From CANKHA01 sp963731585 (GTDB taxonomy: Bacteria; Pseudomonadota; Alphaproteobacteria; Rhizobiales; Xanthobacteraceae): a stretch of 64,000 nt of DNA. Where the stretch lies: assembly GCA_963731585.1 (NCBI GenBank), contig CAVSWC010000013.1, positions 786,483 to 850,482 of the forward strand. Direction: 5' to 3'. A program made the position numbers and the translations under genes. Under the pieces are notes generated by a model. That model saw only the letters and a program-made list of their open reading frames with translations. It had not been told where the DNA came from and searched no databases. This document shows, in pieces, positions 50,901 through 59,534 of this stretch (positions within the stretch are counted from its first letter, which is position 1; each line of letters begins with the position of its first letter).

Positions 50901-51314
50901 TTAGGCCGGCATCCGCAGGGTCGACAGCATCTGGGTGCAGCACTCTGCGCAACTTGTGCAGGCATCGGCACACACTCGGCAATGTTTGTGCTTATCCGCG
51001 TGGCGGCTGCATTCGCTGGCGCAGGCGCGGCAAAACGCGATGCAGGTCGTCAGCTGGGCCTCCAGCGGCTGGCGGTTCCCCGCCTTATTCGCCCGCGCCA
51101 TGACGCTGCCGGTGGCGGCGCACACGGCCGCGCAGTCCAGATTCAGTCGGATGCAGGATATCAAGGTTTCGACGTGTTTTTCCGAGAGGCAGGCATCCGC
51201 GCAGGCCGTGCAGGTCTCCACGCAGAGCGAGCAAGCGTCGATGCAAGCCGAGATCGCGTCGGAGTGAGCCGGATGTTCGGGGTGGGAGCGAAACATGGCG
51301 CGCACGACTGACAT
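50901..51314 (-). CDS. Cysteine-rich four-helix-bundle protein (copper storage Csp/DUF326-like)
   Basis: A 137-residue protein with 19 cysteines placed in CxxxC and CxxC patterns along four helices (ACIDACSLCVETCTACADAC; LTTCIAFCRACASEC; HCRVCADACTSCAECC). It also has a His-rich turn (RHADKHKHC). This arrangement matches cytosolic Csp-type copper stores and DUF326 proteins. There is no signal peptide. An EcfG-type promoter lies about 45 bases upstream, implying general stress control. Metal binding is inferred from the family and the cysteine spacing. Confidence 0.85.
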   Translation of the reverse strand: MSVVRAMFRSHPEHPAHSDAISACIDACSLCVETCTACADACLSEKHVETLISCIRLNLDCAAVCAATGSVMARANKAGNRQPLEAQLTTCIAFCRACASECSRHADKHKHCRVCADACTSCAECCTQMLSTLRMPA

Positions 51315-51359
51315 TGCGTATCTCTCTCAGTTGGCCCCCGACAGTGTAAGCCGTTGAGG

Positions 51360-51384
51360 AACGGCCATCACGCTGGTTGGTTCC
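51360..51384 (-). promoter_or_regulatory. EcfG-type (general stress) promoter for the cysteine-rich protein
   Basis: On the minus strand GGAAC (51384-51380) is followed after 16 bases by CGTT (51363-51360), matching the EcfG consensus. It lies 46 bases before the ATG at 51314. Confidence 0.6.
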
Positions 51385-51411
51385 GCGCTTTTTCCGGTTC
51401 CGTGGGGTTCC

Positions 51412-51564
51412 ATGAAGCGCCTGCTTCCGGGCCGGTTTCCGCGCGTTGTCGGGCGAAGCCGGGAACCGATTCGCCCGTCAAAAGTCGTCGCAGCTGTTGC
51501 CGAAGAATGCGAGGAAAGCTTTGAGAGATCGTTGACCGAGTTGCAGGGCGCGGGAGCTTGGTGA
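51412..51564 (+). CDS. Doubtful 50-codon ORF in the csp-cysS gap
   Basis: An ATG frame of 50 codons with a plausible helix (SKVVAAVAEECEESFERSL). There is no good ribosome site and it overlaps nothing else. In GC-rich DNA an ORF of this length is often chance. It is listed because it is the only + strand candidate in a 500-base gap. Confidence 0.2.
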   Translation: MKRLLPGRFPRVVGRSREPIRPSKVVAAVAEECEESFERSLTELQGAGAW

Positions 51565-51818
51565 CAGCTAAAATCCCCAAAAAACACGCCTTTGGCGGGA
51601 CTTGACGCCAACCCCCGGCTTGCTCATTCTTCCGGCCCATGAAGCGCGGTTGCCTCCAGATCGGCATTTGCCGGGAAATTATTAGCTAGCTCACCGCTGG
51701 CTGAGGCCGCCTTTTCTCTCCGCTCCGAAGAAAATGGATGCCCGGCCAGCAGGCCGGGCGGCGACATTTTGGCATTTTCGTCGAACGGCAGCGCGCGGCG
51801 GGAACGACAAGGACAGCG
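51565..51818 (+). other. Non-coding leader upstream of cysS
   Basis: This is the rest of the 504-base gap between the Csp-like gene and cysS. Apart from the hairpin at 51740-51759, I see no gene or clear promoter box in it. Confidence 0.5.
51740..51759 (+). terminator. Stem-loop in the cysS leader
   Basis: GCCCGGCC-AGCA-GGCCGGGC is a perfect eight-base stem with a four-base loop, 60 bases before cysS. Only short T groups follow (ACATTTTGGCATTTT), so it could be an attenuator, a weak terminator or a structural leader element. Confidence 0.4.
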
Positions 51819-53168
51819 ATGGAACTCAAGCTCTACGATACGCTCACGCGCGAAAAGCGGGTTTTTCAGCCGATCGATGCCGCGCGCGTGCGCATGTATG
51901 TCTGCGGGCCGACGGTCTACGACTTCGCCCATATCGGCAATGCGCGGCCCGTCATCGTATTCGACGTGCTCTATCGCCTGCTGCGGCATCTCTACGGCGC
52001 CGAGCATGTGACTTACGTGCGCAACATCACCGACGTGGACGACAAGATCAATGCGCGCGCGGCGGAGCGCGGGATTTCGATCCGCGAACTCACCGAGACC
52101 ACCTACCAGAATTTCAAGGAAGATGTCGCGGCGCTCGGCTGCCTGCCGCCGACGCTGGAGCCGCGCGCGACCGAACATATCGAGGAGATGAAGACGCTGA
52201 TTGAGCGGCTGGTCGCCTCCGGTCACGCCTATGCCGCCGAGGAGCATGTGCTGTTCAGCGTGCCGTCGATGCCGGATTATGGCGAACTGTCGAAGCGTTC
52301 CGCTGAAAGACATGATCGCCGGCGCGCGTGTGGAGGTCGCGCCCTACAAGCGCGACCCGATGGATTTCGTGCTGTGGAAGCCGTCGAAGGAAGGCGAGCC
52401 GTCCTGGCCGTCGCCGGCCGGCATCAAGACGCCGGGGCGCCCGGGCTGGCACATCGAATGTTCCGCCATGTCATGGAAGCATCTCGGCGAGACTTTCGAC
52501 ATCCACGGCGGCGGCATTGATCTCGTGTTTCCGCATCACGAGAACGAGATCGCGCAATCGCGCTGCGCCTTCCATACCGGCGTGATGGCGAATTATCTGG
52601 ATGCACAACGGCTTCCTGCAGGTCGAAGGCGAGAAGATGGCAAAGTCGGCGGGCAATTTCGTCACCATCCGCGAATTGCTCGCCGACTGGCCGGGCGACG
52701 TGATCCGCGTCGCGATGCTCGGCACGCATTATCGTCAGCCAATCAATTGGACGCTGAAAAATCTCGAAAGCCGCGGATAAGGCGCTCGCCAGCTGGCTCG
52801 ATGCTGCGGCGGATGAGGCAGAAGACCGGCCGGCGCCTTCAATTGTCGAGGCATTGCTGGACGACCTGAATACGCCGCAGGTGATCGCCGAAATGCACGC
52901 GTTGCGAAACCGTGCAGGCCATAAATCGTTGGCCGGGACGCTGCGTTTTCTCGGTGTGCGCGGCGCGGCTTATGCCGCCTGGAAGGCGCAGCATGCGCGC
53001 AAGCTGGAAATTTCCGACGCGGAGATCGAGCGGCTGGTGTCATCCCGTCTGGCGGCGCGCAAGGCCAAGAACTTCGCCGAATCCGACCGTATCCGCGACG
53101 AACTCGCCGCCATGGGCGTGGTGCTGAAGGATTCCAAGGACGGCACCACCTGGGAGATCGCCCGATGA
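51819..53168 (+). CDS. cysS: Cysteinyl-tRNA synthetase (frameshifted)
   Basis: Essential class I aminoacyl-tRNA synthetase charging tRNA-Cys. The start MELKLYDTLTREKRVF is followed by the zinc Cys and HIGH-type motifs MYVCGPTVYDFAHIGNARP. Later come HIECSAMSWKHLGETFDIHG, FPHHENEIAQSRC, and the KMSKS-type motif EGEKMAKSAGNFVTIRELL. The C-terminal DALR-type helix ends RDELAAMGVVLKDSKDGTTW. Frame changes are required near 52305, 52600 and 52775. Because the gene is essential, these are very probably sequence errors. The stop overlaps the next start (ATGA). Confidence 0.93.
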
Positions 53169-53672
53169 TGGCCGTCGGCGCATCCGAAGGCGGGCCTGCG
53201 GCCCTATCTGCCGGCTGACGCGCCGCTGCTGGCAGAAATCTTCCGCGCCAGCATCGAGGAACTGACGACCGAGGATTATAGCGAGGCGCAGCAAGGAGCC
53301 TGGGCGTCTGCTGCCGATGACCAGCAAGCCTTTGCCGAGCGCCTTGGCGAGCAGCTTACGCTGGTCGGCACCCTGAACGGCTCGCCGGTCGGGTTTATCT
53401 CGCTTGAAGGGCGGGAGCGAATCGGGATGCTCTACGTGCATCCGGCCGCCGCCGGGCAGGGCGTTGGCACCATGCTTTACGATGCGGTGGAGAAGCTCGC
53501 CGCTGCGCGCGGCGCTTCCAAGCTGACCGTGGAAGCGAGCGACAGCGCCAGCGCCTTCTTCCAGCACCGCGGCTTCGTCGCCCAGCGGCGCAATACGGTG
53601 CTGCGGGGCGATGAATGGCTCGCCAACACGACCATGGAAAAGAATCTGGGCGGCAAAGGGAGCAACCCATGA
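53165..53672 (+). CDS. GNAT-family N-acetyltransferase (frameshifted 5' end)
   Basis: An acetyl-CoA-dependent acetyltransferase of about 168 residues. The start overlaps the cysS stop. After a slip near 53190 the protein reads LRPYLPADAPLLAEIFRASI, then the acetyl-CoA loop IGMLYVHPAAAGQGVGTMLY and the closing FFQHRGFVAQRRNTV. The acceptor substrate is unknown. Its stop overlaps the next small gene, so the operon is tightly coupled. Confidence 0.82.
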
Positions 53673-53782
53673 AACAACCGGAAACGCCGTTCCCGCGCCA
53701 CTGGATCTACTACATCGCGCTCAAGGTTGTCGTCCTTCTGATCGGCGCGGCCATCGCGCTCTACGTCTTCGGAATATTGTGA
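53669..53782 (+). CDS. 37-residue single-helix membrane protein
   Basis: A small gene whose ATG overlaps the acetyltransferase stop (ATGA) and whose stop lies six bases before cimA. The product begins MKQPETPFPRHWIYYIALK and continues with one hydrophobic helix (VVVLLIGAAIALYVFGIL). It is expected to be a bitopic inner-membrane protein with a short cytoplasmic N-terminus. The tight coupling between two real genes is the main reason to believe it is expressed. Function is unknown. Confidence 0.72.
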   Translation: MKQPETPFPRHWIYYIALKVVVLLIGAAIALYVFGIL

Positions 53783-53788
53783 GGACCG

Positions 53789-55447
53789 ATGCCGAAGCAA
53801 CGGCTCTATCTGTTCGACACCACGCTGCGCGACGGCGCGCAGACGAACGGCGTCGACTTCACGTTGGCCGACAAGATGGCGATCGCGGCCATGCTGGACG
53901 ACCTCGGCATCGATTATATCGAGGGCGGCTATCCAGGGGCGAACCCGACCGACACAGAGTTCTTTTCGCAGCGCCGATCGTTGCAAAGTATTTTTACCGC
54001 TTTTGGCATGACGCGGCGGCCCGGCCGCTCCACCTCGAACGATCCCGGCCTTGCGGCGCTGCTGGCGGCCAAGGCCGATGCGATCTGCTTCGTCGCAAAA
54101 TCCTGGGACTATCACGTGCGCGTGGCGCTGCAGACCACGGAGGAAGAGAATCTCGCCTCCATCCGCGACAGCGTAAAGGCCGCAAATGCCAAGGGTCGGG
54201 AGGTGCTGCTCGACTGCGAGCATTTCTTCGATGGCTACAAGGCTAACCCAAAATACGCGCTGGCCTGCGCCAAGGCCGCCTATGAGCAAGGCGCGCGCTG
54301 GGTGGTGCTGTGCGACACCAATGGCGGCACGCTGCCGCATGAGGTCGAAATGATCGTCGGCGAGGTTGTGAAGCACATTCCCGGCGATCACGTGGGCATC
54401 CACGCGCATAACGATACCGAGCAGGCGGTGGCGAATTCCTTCGCCGCGGTGCGCGCGGGCGCGCGGCAGATCCAGGGCACGCTCAATGGATTGGGAGAGC
54501 GCTGCGGCAATGCCAATCTGGTTTCCATCATTCCGACGCTGAAGTTGAAGCCCGAATACGCGGAGCAGTTCGAGATCGCAGTGTCGGAGCAGAAGCTCAA
54601 GAAGCTCACCCAGGTTTCGCATGCGCTCGACGAGCTGCTCAACCGCGCCCCCAACCGGCACGCGCCTTATGTGGGCGAGAGCGCCTTCGCCACCAAAGCT
54701 GGAATTCATGCTTCTGCGATCGTGAAAGAGCTGGAGACTGATCTTGCCAGCGCCGAGCATATTGAGAATGGCGGCCAGCGCGAGCCGACACGGGCAAAGA
54801 GCTATGAGCACGTGGCGCCGGAAAGCGTGGGCAACCGGCGCAAGCTTCTGGTGTCGGATCAGGCCGGCCGCGCCAATGTGCTGGCGGAGCTGGAGCGGAT
54901 CGGAATCAAGGTCGACAAGGACGACCCCCGAATCGGGCGGTTGCTGGAAGAAGTGAAGAGCCGCGAGGCCGCCGGCTATGCCTATGAATCGGCAGACGCC
55001 TCATTCGACGTGCTGGCCCGGCGTGTGATGGGGAAGGTGCCGGATTTCTTCACCGTCGAGCGCTTCGATGTGAACGTCGAGCACCGCATCAATGCGAAAG
55101 GCGAGCGCGTGGCCGTTTCGAGCGCCATTGTGAAAGTGAAACTCGGCCATGAAACGCTGATCTCGGCCGGGGAGGGCAACGGCCCGGTCAATGCGCTCGA
55201 CGTGGCGCTGCGCAAGGATTTGGGAAAATACCAGCGTTATATCGAACATCTCGAGCTGACGGATTACCGCGTCCGTATCCTCAATTCCGGTACCGAAGCC
55301 GTCACCCGGGTTTTGATCGAAAGCAAAGATGAGAATAACGAGACCTGGACCACTGTCGGCGTCTCGCCCAACATCATCGACGCTTCATTCCAGGCCTTGA
55401 TGGATTCCATCATTTACAAGCTGATCAAGAGCGGGGCGCCGGCTTAA
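53789..55447 (+). CDS. cimA: Citramalate synthase
   Basis: Condenses pyruvate and acetyl-CoA to citramalate for isoleucine synthesis. The family also includes isopropylmalate synthase-like enzymes. The 552-residue product has the catalytic DTTLRDGAQTNGVDFTLADK, IEGGYPGANPTD, HAHNDTEQAVANSFAAVRAG, NGLGERCGNANL and FATKAGIHASAI, and a C-terminal LeuA-type regulatory domain from about residue 420. Between GIHASAI and YEHVAPESVGNRRK it has about 20 extra residues (ELETDLASAEHIENGGQREP) compared with the usual short K-D-P-x-x-YEH linker. The frame is otherwise intact. It ends the cysS operon. Confidence 0.88.
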   Translation: MPKQRLYLFDTTLRDGAQTNGVDFTLADKMAIAAMLDDLGIDYIEGGYPGANPTDTEFFSQRRSLQSIFTAFGMTRRPGRSTSNDPGLAALLAAKADAICFVAKSWDYHVRVALQTTEEENLASIRDSVKAANAKGREVLLDCEHFFDGYKANPKYALACAKAAYEQGARWVVLCDTNGGTLPHEVEMIVGEVVKHIPGDHVGIHAHNDTEQAVANSFAAVRAGARQIQGTLNGLGERCGNANLVSIIPTLKLKPEYAEQFEIAVSEQKLKKLTQVSHALDELLNRAPNRHAPYVGESAFATKAGIHASAIVKELETDLASAEHIENGGQREPTRAKSYEHVAPESVGNRRKLLVSDQAGRANVLAELERIGIKVDKDDPRIGRLLEEVKSREAAGYAYESADASFDVLARRVMGKVPDFFTVERFDVNVEHRINAKGERVAVSSAIVKVKLGHETLISAGEGNGPVNALDVALRKDLGKYQRYIEHLELTDYRVRILNSGTEAVTRVLIESKDENNETWTTVGVSPNIIDASFQALMDSIIYKLIKSGAPA

Positions 55448-55459
55448 AGGAAGGCCGCC

Positions 55460-55919
55460 ATGCACAAGCGACGCGCAACGACCGGATGGCTGAGCAGCCT
55501 GGAAACCTGCGCCTGCACGCGCCGGGCCGTGTTGGCGATTGCGGCAGTGGCCTTGCTCGCGCCGCGCGCCAAAGCGGCGCCGGCCGAGCATCAGGAATTC
55601 ATCGAGGCGGCGTTCCGGATGAAAGACAAAGCCGCAGCGCGCGGGCGACCAGCCTTTTGGCGCGGTCGTCGTCAAAGACCGCCGCATCATCGGCTTTGGA
55701 CCAAGCCGCGTGATTACGCGCAAGGATTGGACGGCGCATGCCGAGCGGGAAGCAATGCGCGCGGCGCAGGCGCGGCTGGGCAGTTCGGACCTGAGAGGCT
55801 GTGTGCTCTATTCAACGTCACGGCCTTGCTCGAATTGCGAGGCGGCTGCGGCGGCGGCCGGCATCGCTCGCATGTTCCATGGCAGCGATGCCGCGGACGG
55901 CGGCGTGCCGCGAGCGTAG
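55460..55919 (+). CDS. Exported nucleoside/cytosine deaminase-family protein (frameshifted)
   Basis: The cytidine deaminase fold has its zinc site in WTAHAEREAM and STSRPCSNCEAA (HAE and PCxxC). Unusually, the protein begins with an export signal containing CTRRAVLAIAAVALLAPRAK, a twin-arginine-like leader, before the mature AEHQEFIEAAFRMKD. A slip near 55650 joins the signal-bearing frame to the catalytic frame. The product is about 152 residues. It follows cimA by 12 bases. Family members deaminate guanine, cytosine or related bases. A periplasmic location is inferred from the leader. Confidence 0.78.
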
Positions 55920-55920
55920 T

Positions 55921-56526
55921 TCACATCCGTTCGGGCGCGACCGCCTTCATTTTCTTTTCTTCGGGCGGAACCGGCGCAAGCGCCGCGCGAAGGCGCGGCA
56001 GAATTTCCTCGACAGAATCGGCGACCAGAAGCTTCACCGTCAAGCCGGGCCGGATGAATTCCAGCTTTTCCATGTGGTCGAACAATACAGAGAGCGGATC
56101 CCAGAAATGCTCGATGTTGGCGGCGAGAATTGGTTTTTTATGCCGGCCGAGCTGTGACCATGTGAGCTGCTCGACCGTTTCTTCCAGTGTGCCGACGCCC
56201 CCCGGCAATGCGACAAAGGCGTCAGAACGCTCGAACATGATCCGCTTGCGCTCGTGCATGTCTTTGGTCACGACCACTTCCTGCGCCTCCTCCAGCATGC
56301 GCTCGCGTGCGATCAGAAATTCCGGGATCACGCCAGTGACTTTGCCGCCGTGCTTGAGCACCGATTTGGCGAGCTCACCCATCAGCCCGATGGAGCCGCC
56401 GCCATAGACCAGGCCGATGTCGTTTTCCGCCAGGATTTGTCCGAATTTGCGCGCGGCTTTGACGAAGGCGGGGTTTTTGCCCGGGCCGGAGCCGCAATAG
56501 ACACAGATAGTTCGAAGCATGCTCAT
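55921..56526 (-). CDS. LOG-family cytokinin riboside 5'-monophosphate phosphoribohydrolase-like protein
   Basis: A 201-residue Rossmann-fold nucleotide 5'-monophosphate phosphoribohydrolase. Motifs are ICVYCGSGPGKNPAFVKAAR, LVYGGGSIGLMGELA and the active-site PGGVGTLEETVEQLTW with the upstream RKRIMFERSDAFVAL. The ATG at 56526 gives MSMLRTICVYCGS. Such proteins release free base from cytokinin or other nucleoside monophosphates. The plant-hormone role is not implied for this organism. It is convergent with the deaminase gene, with one base between stops. Confidence 0.88.
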   Translation of the reverse strand: MSMLRTICVYCGSGPGKNPAFVKAARKFGQILAENDIGLVYGGGSIGLMGELAKSVLKHGGKVTGVIPEFLIARERMLEEAQEVVVTKDMHERKRIMFERSDAFVALPGGVGTLEETVEQLTWSQLGRHKKPILAANIEHFWDPLSVLFDHMEKLEFIRPGLTVKLLVADSVEEILPRLRAALAPVPPEEKKMKAVAPERM

Positions 56527-56708
56527 GATTCGGATGTGGCATTCCCCTCTAGGGAGCGTCAAGGTGGGGTGCAGTAACGCCGCGGCCGTCAATACGGTTC
56601 CGCAAGGCCACGATGATGCCGCTTTGTCGCGTGACCTTCCCCGGAAATCCCTTATATGAATGGTCAGCGGTCTGCCTCACGCGCAGGCTGGCGCGCATTA
56701 GGCAGGGC

Positions 56709-58676
56709 ATGAGCGATATCCAGGTTCGATCTATTCAGTCGCTAAAGCGCGACGTTTCCGGGGAAGGCGGCGACGGCACCCTGCTGCAGACTGTGCGCCG
56801 TCTCTGGCCCTATATCTGGCCTTCCGACCGCCCCGACCTAAAAGCGCGGGTCACGATCGCCATGGCGCTGTTGCTGGTCGCCAAGCTGGCGACCATCGCC
56901 GTGCCTTTCACCTTCAAATGGGCCACCGACGCGCTGACCGGGCAACCAAGTGCGCCATTTGACCTGCCTTGGGCCAATTGGGCCGTCGTCGCCGGGGTGG
57001 TCTGGACAATCGCTTATGGTCTGACCCGCATCGTGATGGCGCTGACCACTCAGGCGCGCGACGGCATGTTCGCCAAGGTGGCGATGAACGCGGTGCGCAA
57101 TCTCGCGCTGATGACGTTCAAGCACATGCATGAGCTGTCGCTGCGCTTCCATCTCGAGCGCAAGACCGGCGGTTTGACGCGCGTTTTGGAACGCGGGCGC
57201 AACGGCATCGAGACCATCGTTCGGATGGTGATCCTGCAGGCCGCGCCCACCATCATCGAGCTGCTGATGATCGTCGGCGTGCTGCTCTACATGTTCGACT
57301 GGCGTTACGTGGCGGTGATCTTCGCCACCATCGTGCTCTACACCTCTTATACTTATTACGCGACCGAATGGCGTATCGGCATTCGGCGCAAGATGAACGA
57401 GAGCGACAGTGACGCCAATACAAAAGCGATCGACTCGCTGCTCAACTATGAAACGGTGAAATATTTCAGCGCCGAGCAGCGCGAAGCCAAGCGCTATGAC
57501 AAATCCATGGAGCGCTATGAAGCCGCGAGCGTGAATTCCTACGTCTCGCTCGCGGTGCTCAATGCCGGGCAGGCGGCGATTTTCGCCATGGGGCTTACCG
57601 CCACGATGGTGCTGTGCGTCACCGGAATTAACAACGGCACCAAAACCATCGGCGACTTTGTCATGATCAACGCCATGATGATCCAACTTTACCAGCCGCT
57701 GAATTTCATGGGGATGATCTATCGCGAGATCAAACAGGGCATCATCGACATCGAAATAATGTTCTCGATCTTGGGACGTGAAGCCGAAATCAAGGACTGC
57801 CCCGGTGCGCCGGCGCTGAAGGTGACCAATGGCGTGATCCGCTTCGAGAATGTCTCTTTTTCCTACGAGCCGGCGCGTCCCATTCTGAAGGGCTTGAGTT
57901 TCGAAGTGCCGGCAGGGCGCACGATCGCCATCGTCGGTCCTTCTGGCGCAGGCAAATCGACCATCTCGCGGCTGCTCTTCCGCTTCTACGAGGTTAGCGG
58001 CGGGCAAATCCTGATCGACGGCCAGGATATCCGAGAAGTAACGCAGGCTTCCTTGCGCGAAGTCATCGGCATGGTGCCGCAGGATACTGTGCTGTTCAAC
58101 GACACCATCCGCTACAACATCCGCTATGGCCGATGGGAGGCCAGCGATGCCGAGGTCGAGGAAGCCGCGCGCCTGGCGCAGATCGACGGCTTCATCCGGA
58201 TTGCCCCCAAAGGCTACGAGACGGAAGTCGGCGAACGCGGATTGAAGCTTTCCGGCGGCGAGAAACAGCGCGTCGCCATCGCGCGCACGATTCTGAAAGG
58301 CCCTCCGATCCTGGTGCTTGACGAAGCGACGTCGGCGCTCGACAGCCATACCGAGAAAGACATCCAGGACGCCCTCGATCGCGTGTCGAGGAATCGCACG
58401 ACGTTGGTGATCGCCCATCGGCTCTCTACCATCGTCGCCGCCGACGAGATCATCGTGCTCGACAAGGGGGTGATCGTGGAGCGCGGCACGCATTACCAGC
58501 TCCTTGAGGCCAGCGGTCTCTATGCCAGCATGTGGAATCGCCAGCGCGAGGCCGAGGAAGCGCGCGAGAAACTGGCGCGCGCGGAGGAAGAAGAGGGCGG
58601 CGAGAACCGCAACCCGCCGGAGGTCGAGCGCGCTCCGCCTGAAGCCGACAAATTGTCCGCCGATGCGGCAGAGTAG
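56709..58676 (+). CDS. Atm1-type ABC exporter (fused permease-ATPase)
   Basis: A 655-residue half transporter with an N-terminal six-helix permease and a C-terminal ATPase. ATPase motifs are Walker A GPSGAGKST (about 409-417), signature LSGGEKQR (about 514), Walker B ILVLDEATS and the switch His in VIAHRLST. The permease sequence (FLM..TFKHMHELSLRFHLER and LLNYETVKYFSAE) is the Atm1/HMT1 group, which exports glutathione-bound metals or sulfur species for Fe-S metabolism. The ATG at 56709 (MSDIQVRSIQ) is chosen. The acidic tail after residue 620 is likely disordered. Confidence 0.9.
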   Translation: MSDIQVRSIQSLKRDVSGEGGDGTLLQTVRRLWPYIWPSDRPDLKARVTIAMALLLVAKLATIAVPFTFKWATDALTGQPSAPFDLPWANWAVVAGVVWTIAYGLTRIVMALTTQARDGMFAKVAMNAVRNLALMTFKHMHELSLRFHLERKTGGLTRVLERGRNGIETIVRMVILQAAPTIIELLMIVGVLLYMFDWRYVAVIFATIVLYTSYTYYATEWRIGIRRKMNESDSDANTKAIDSLLNYETVKYFSAEQREAKRYDKSMERYEAASVNSYVSLAVLNAGQAAIFAMGLTATMVLCVTGINNGTKTIGDFVMINAMMIQLYQPLNFMGMIYREIKQGIIDIEIMFSILGREAEIKDCPGAPALKVTNGVIRFENVSFSYEPARPILKGLSFEVPAGRTIAIVGPSGAGKSTISRLLFRFYEVSGGQILIDGQDIREVTQASLREVIGMVPQDTVLFNDTIRYNIRYGRWEASDAEVEEAARLAQIDGFIRIAPKGYETEVGERGLKLSGGEKQRVAIARTILKGPPILVLDEATSALDSHTEKDIQDALDRVSRNRTTLVIAHRLSTIVAADEIIVLDKGVIVERGTHYQLLEASGLYASMWNRQREAEEAREKLARAEEEEGGENRNPPEVERAPPEADKLSADAAE

Positions 58677-58710
58677 TGAATGCCTGGAGCTATAGGTTGC
58701 GACCAAATAT

Positions 58711-58763
58711 CCCCCTCTCCCGGCGCGCTTCGCGCGTCACCCTCTCCCGCTAAAGGAGCGGGG
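58711..58763. repeat. Short palindromic interspersed repeat between the ABC exporter and psd
   Basis: Two inverted motifs, CGCGC-TTC-GCGCG and CCCGCT-AAAGG-AGCGGG, are linked by direct repeats of CCCTCTCCCG. This CCCCTCTCCCGGCGCGCTTC-type element resembles repeats common between genes in Bradyrhizobium-like genomes. It could terminate the exporter transcript. Confidence 0.6.
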
Positions 58764-58785
58764 AAAGAAAGATCAACCTAGTCCG

Positions 58786-59484
58786 ATGTCGATCGCCGCC
58801 TCCATCCGTTCGCAGCTCGTTCCCATCCGTCAGGAAGGCTATCCCTTCATCGGGATTTTTGCCCTCGCCACGCTGATATTGTTCTGGCTGTGGGAGCCGT
58901 TGGGATGGATCGGAATCGCGCTCACCGTATGGTGTGCGCTGTTCTTCCGTGATCCGCCGCGGGTGACACCCGCGCGTGAGGGCCTGCTGGTTGCTCCCGC
59001 GGATGGCCGCATCAGTATGGTGACGCAGGCGCCGCCGCCGCCGGAACTCGGCATGGGCGACGCGCCGCTCCCGCGGATCTCCATTTTCATGAGCGTGTTC
59101 GATTGTCACGTCAACCGAAGTCCACTGGCGGGCCGGATCGAGCGCATCGCCTACCGCGCCGGCGTCTTCCTCAATGCCGATCTGGACAAGGCGAGCGAGG
59201 ATAACGAGCGCAATTCCTTTCTCATTGCCGCGCCCGGCGTAAGCATCGCGGTGGTGCAGATCGCTGGCCTGGTGGCGCGTCGCATCGTTTCCTTCACAAC
59301 CGAAGGACAAAGCGTTGAAGCCGGACAGCGCCTCGGCATGATCCGCTTCGGCTCGCGCGTCGACGTATATTTGCCGGCCGGCGGAAGCTTTCTGGTTGCG
59401 CGGGGACAACGGGCTGTCGCAGGCGAAACCGTGATCGCCGACCTGCGCGTGACACAAAACGACAGGAACTTCCGGGTCGATTGA
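58786..59484 (+). CDS. psd: Phosphatidylserine decarboxylase proenzyme
   Basis: Makes phosphatidylethanolamine from phosphatidylserine in the inner membrane. The 232-residue product is the short type, with a membrane segment (about 20-50), VAPADGRISMVTQAP and FMSVFDCHVNRSPLAGRI with the conserved His. The self-cleavage GS pair lies in MIRFGSRVDVYLP, and its Ser becomes the pyruvoyl group. pssA follows 50 bases later, giving the two-step pathway in one operon. Confidence 0.93.
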   Translation: MSIAASIRSQLVPIRQEGYPFIGIFALATLILFWLWEPLGWIGIALTVWCALFFRDPPRVTPAREGLLVAPADGRISMVTQAPPPPELGMGDAPLPRISIFMSVFDCHVNRSPLAGRIERIAYRAGVFLNADLDKASEDNERNSFLIAAPGVSIAVVQIAGLVARRIVSFTTEGQSVEAGQRLGMIRFGSRVDVYLPAGGSFLVARGQRAVAGETVIADLRVTQNDRNFRVD

Positions 59485-59534
59485 TTGCTTAACTACATTA
59501 CCTCACTCGCTGGCGACATCGCGTAAAAACAGCT

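Noticed and set aside
51327..51667. Two minus-strand ORFs of 94 and 99 codons
   Set aside because: No ribosome site, no recognisable domain and overlap with the EcfG-type promoter region. Probably chance frames.
56838..58706. 622-residue ORF on the minus strand
   Set aside because: It is the antisense shadow of the intact Atm1-type exporter. Its translation is low-complexity, His/Arg/Asp-rich and matches no fold.
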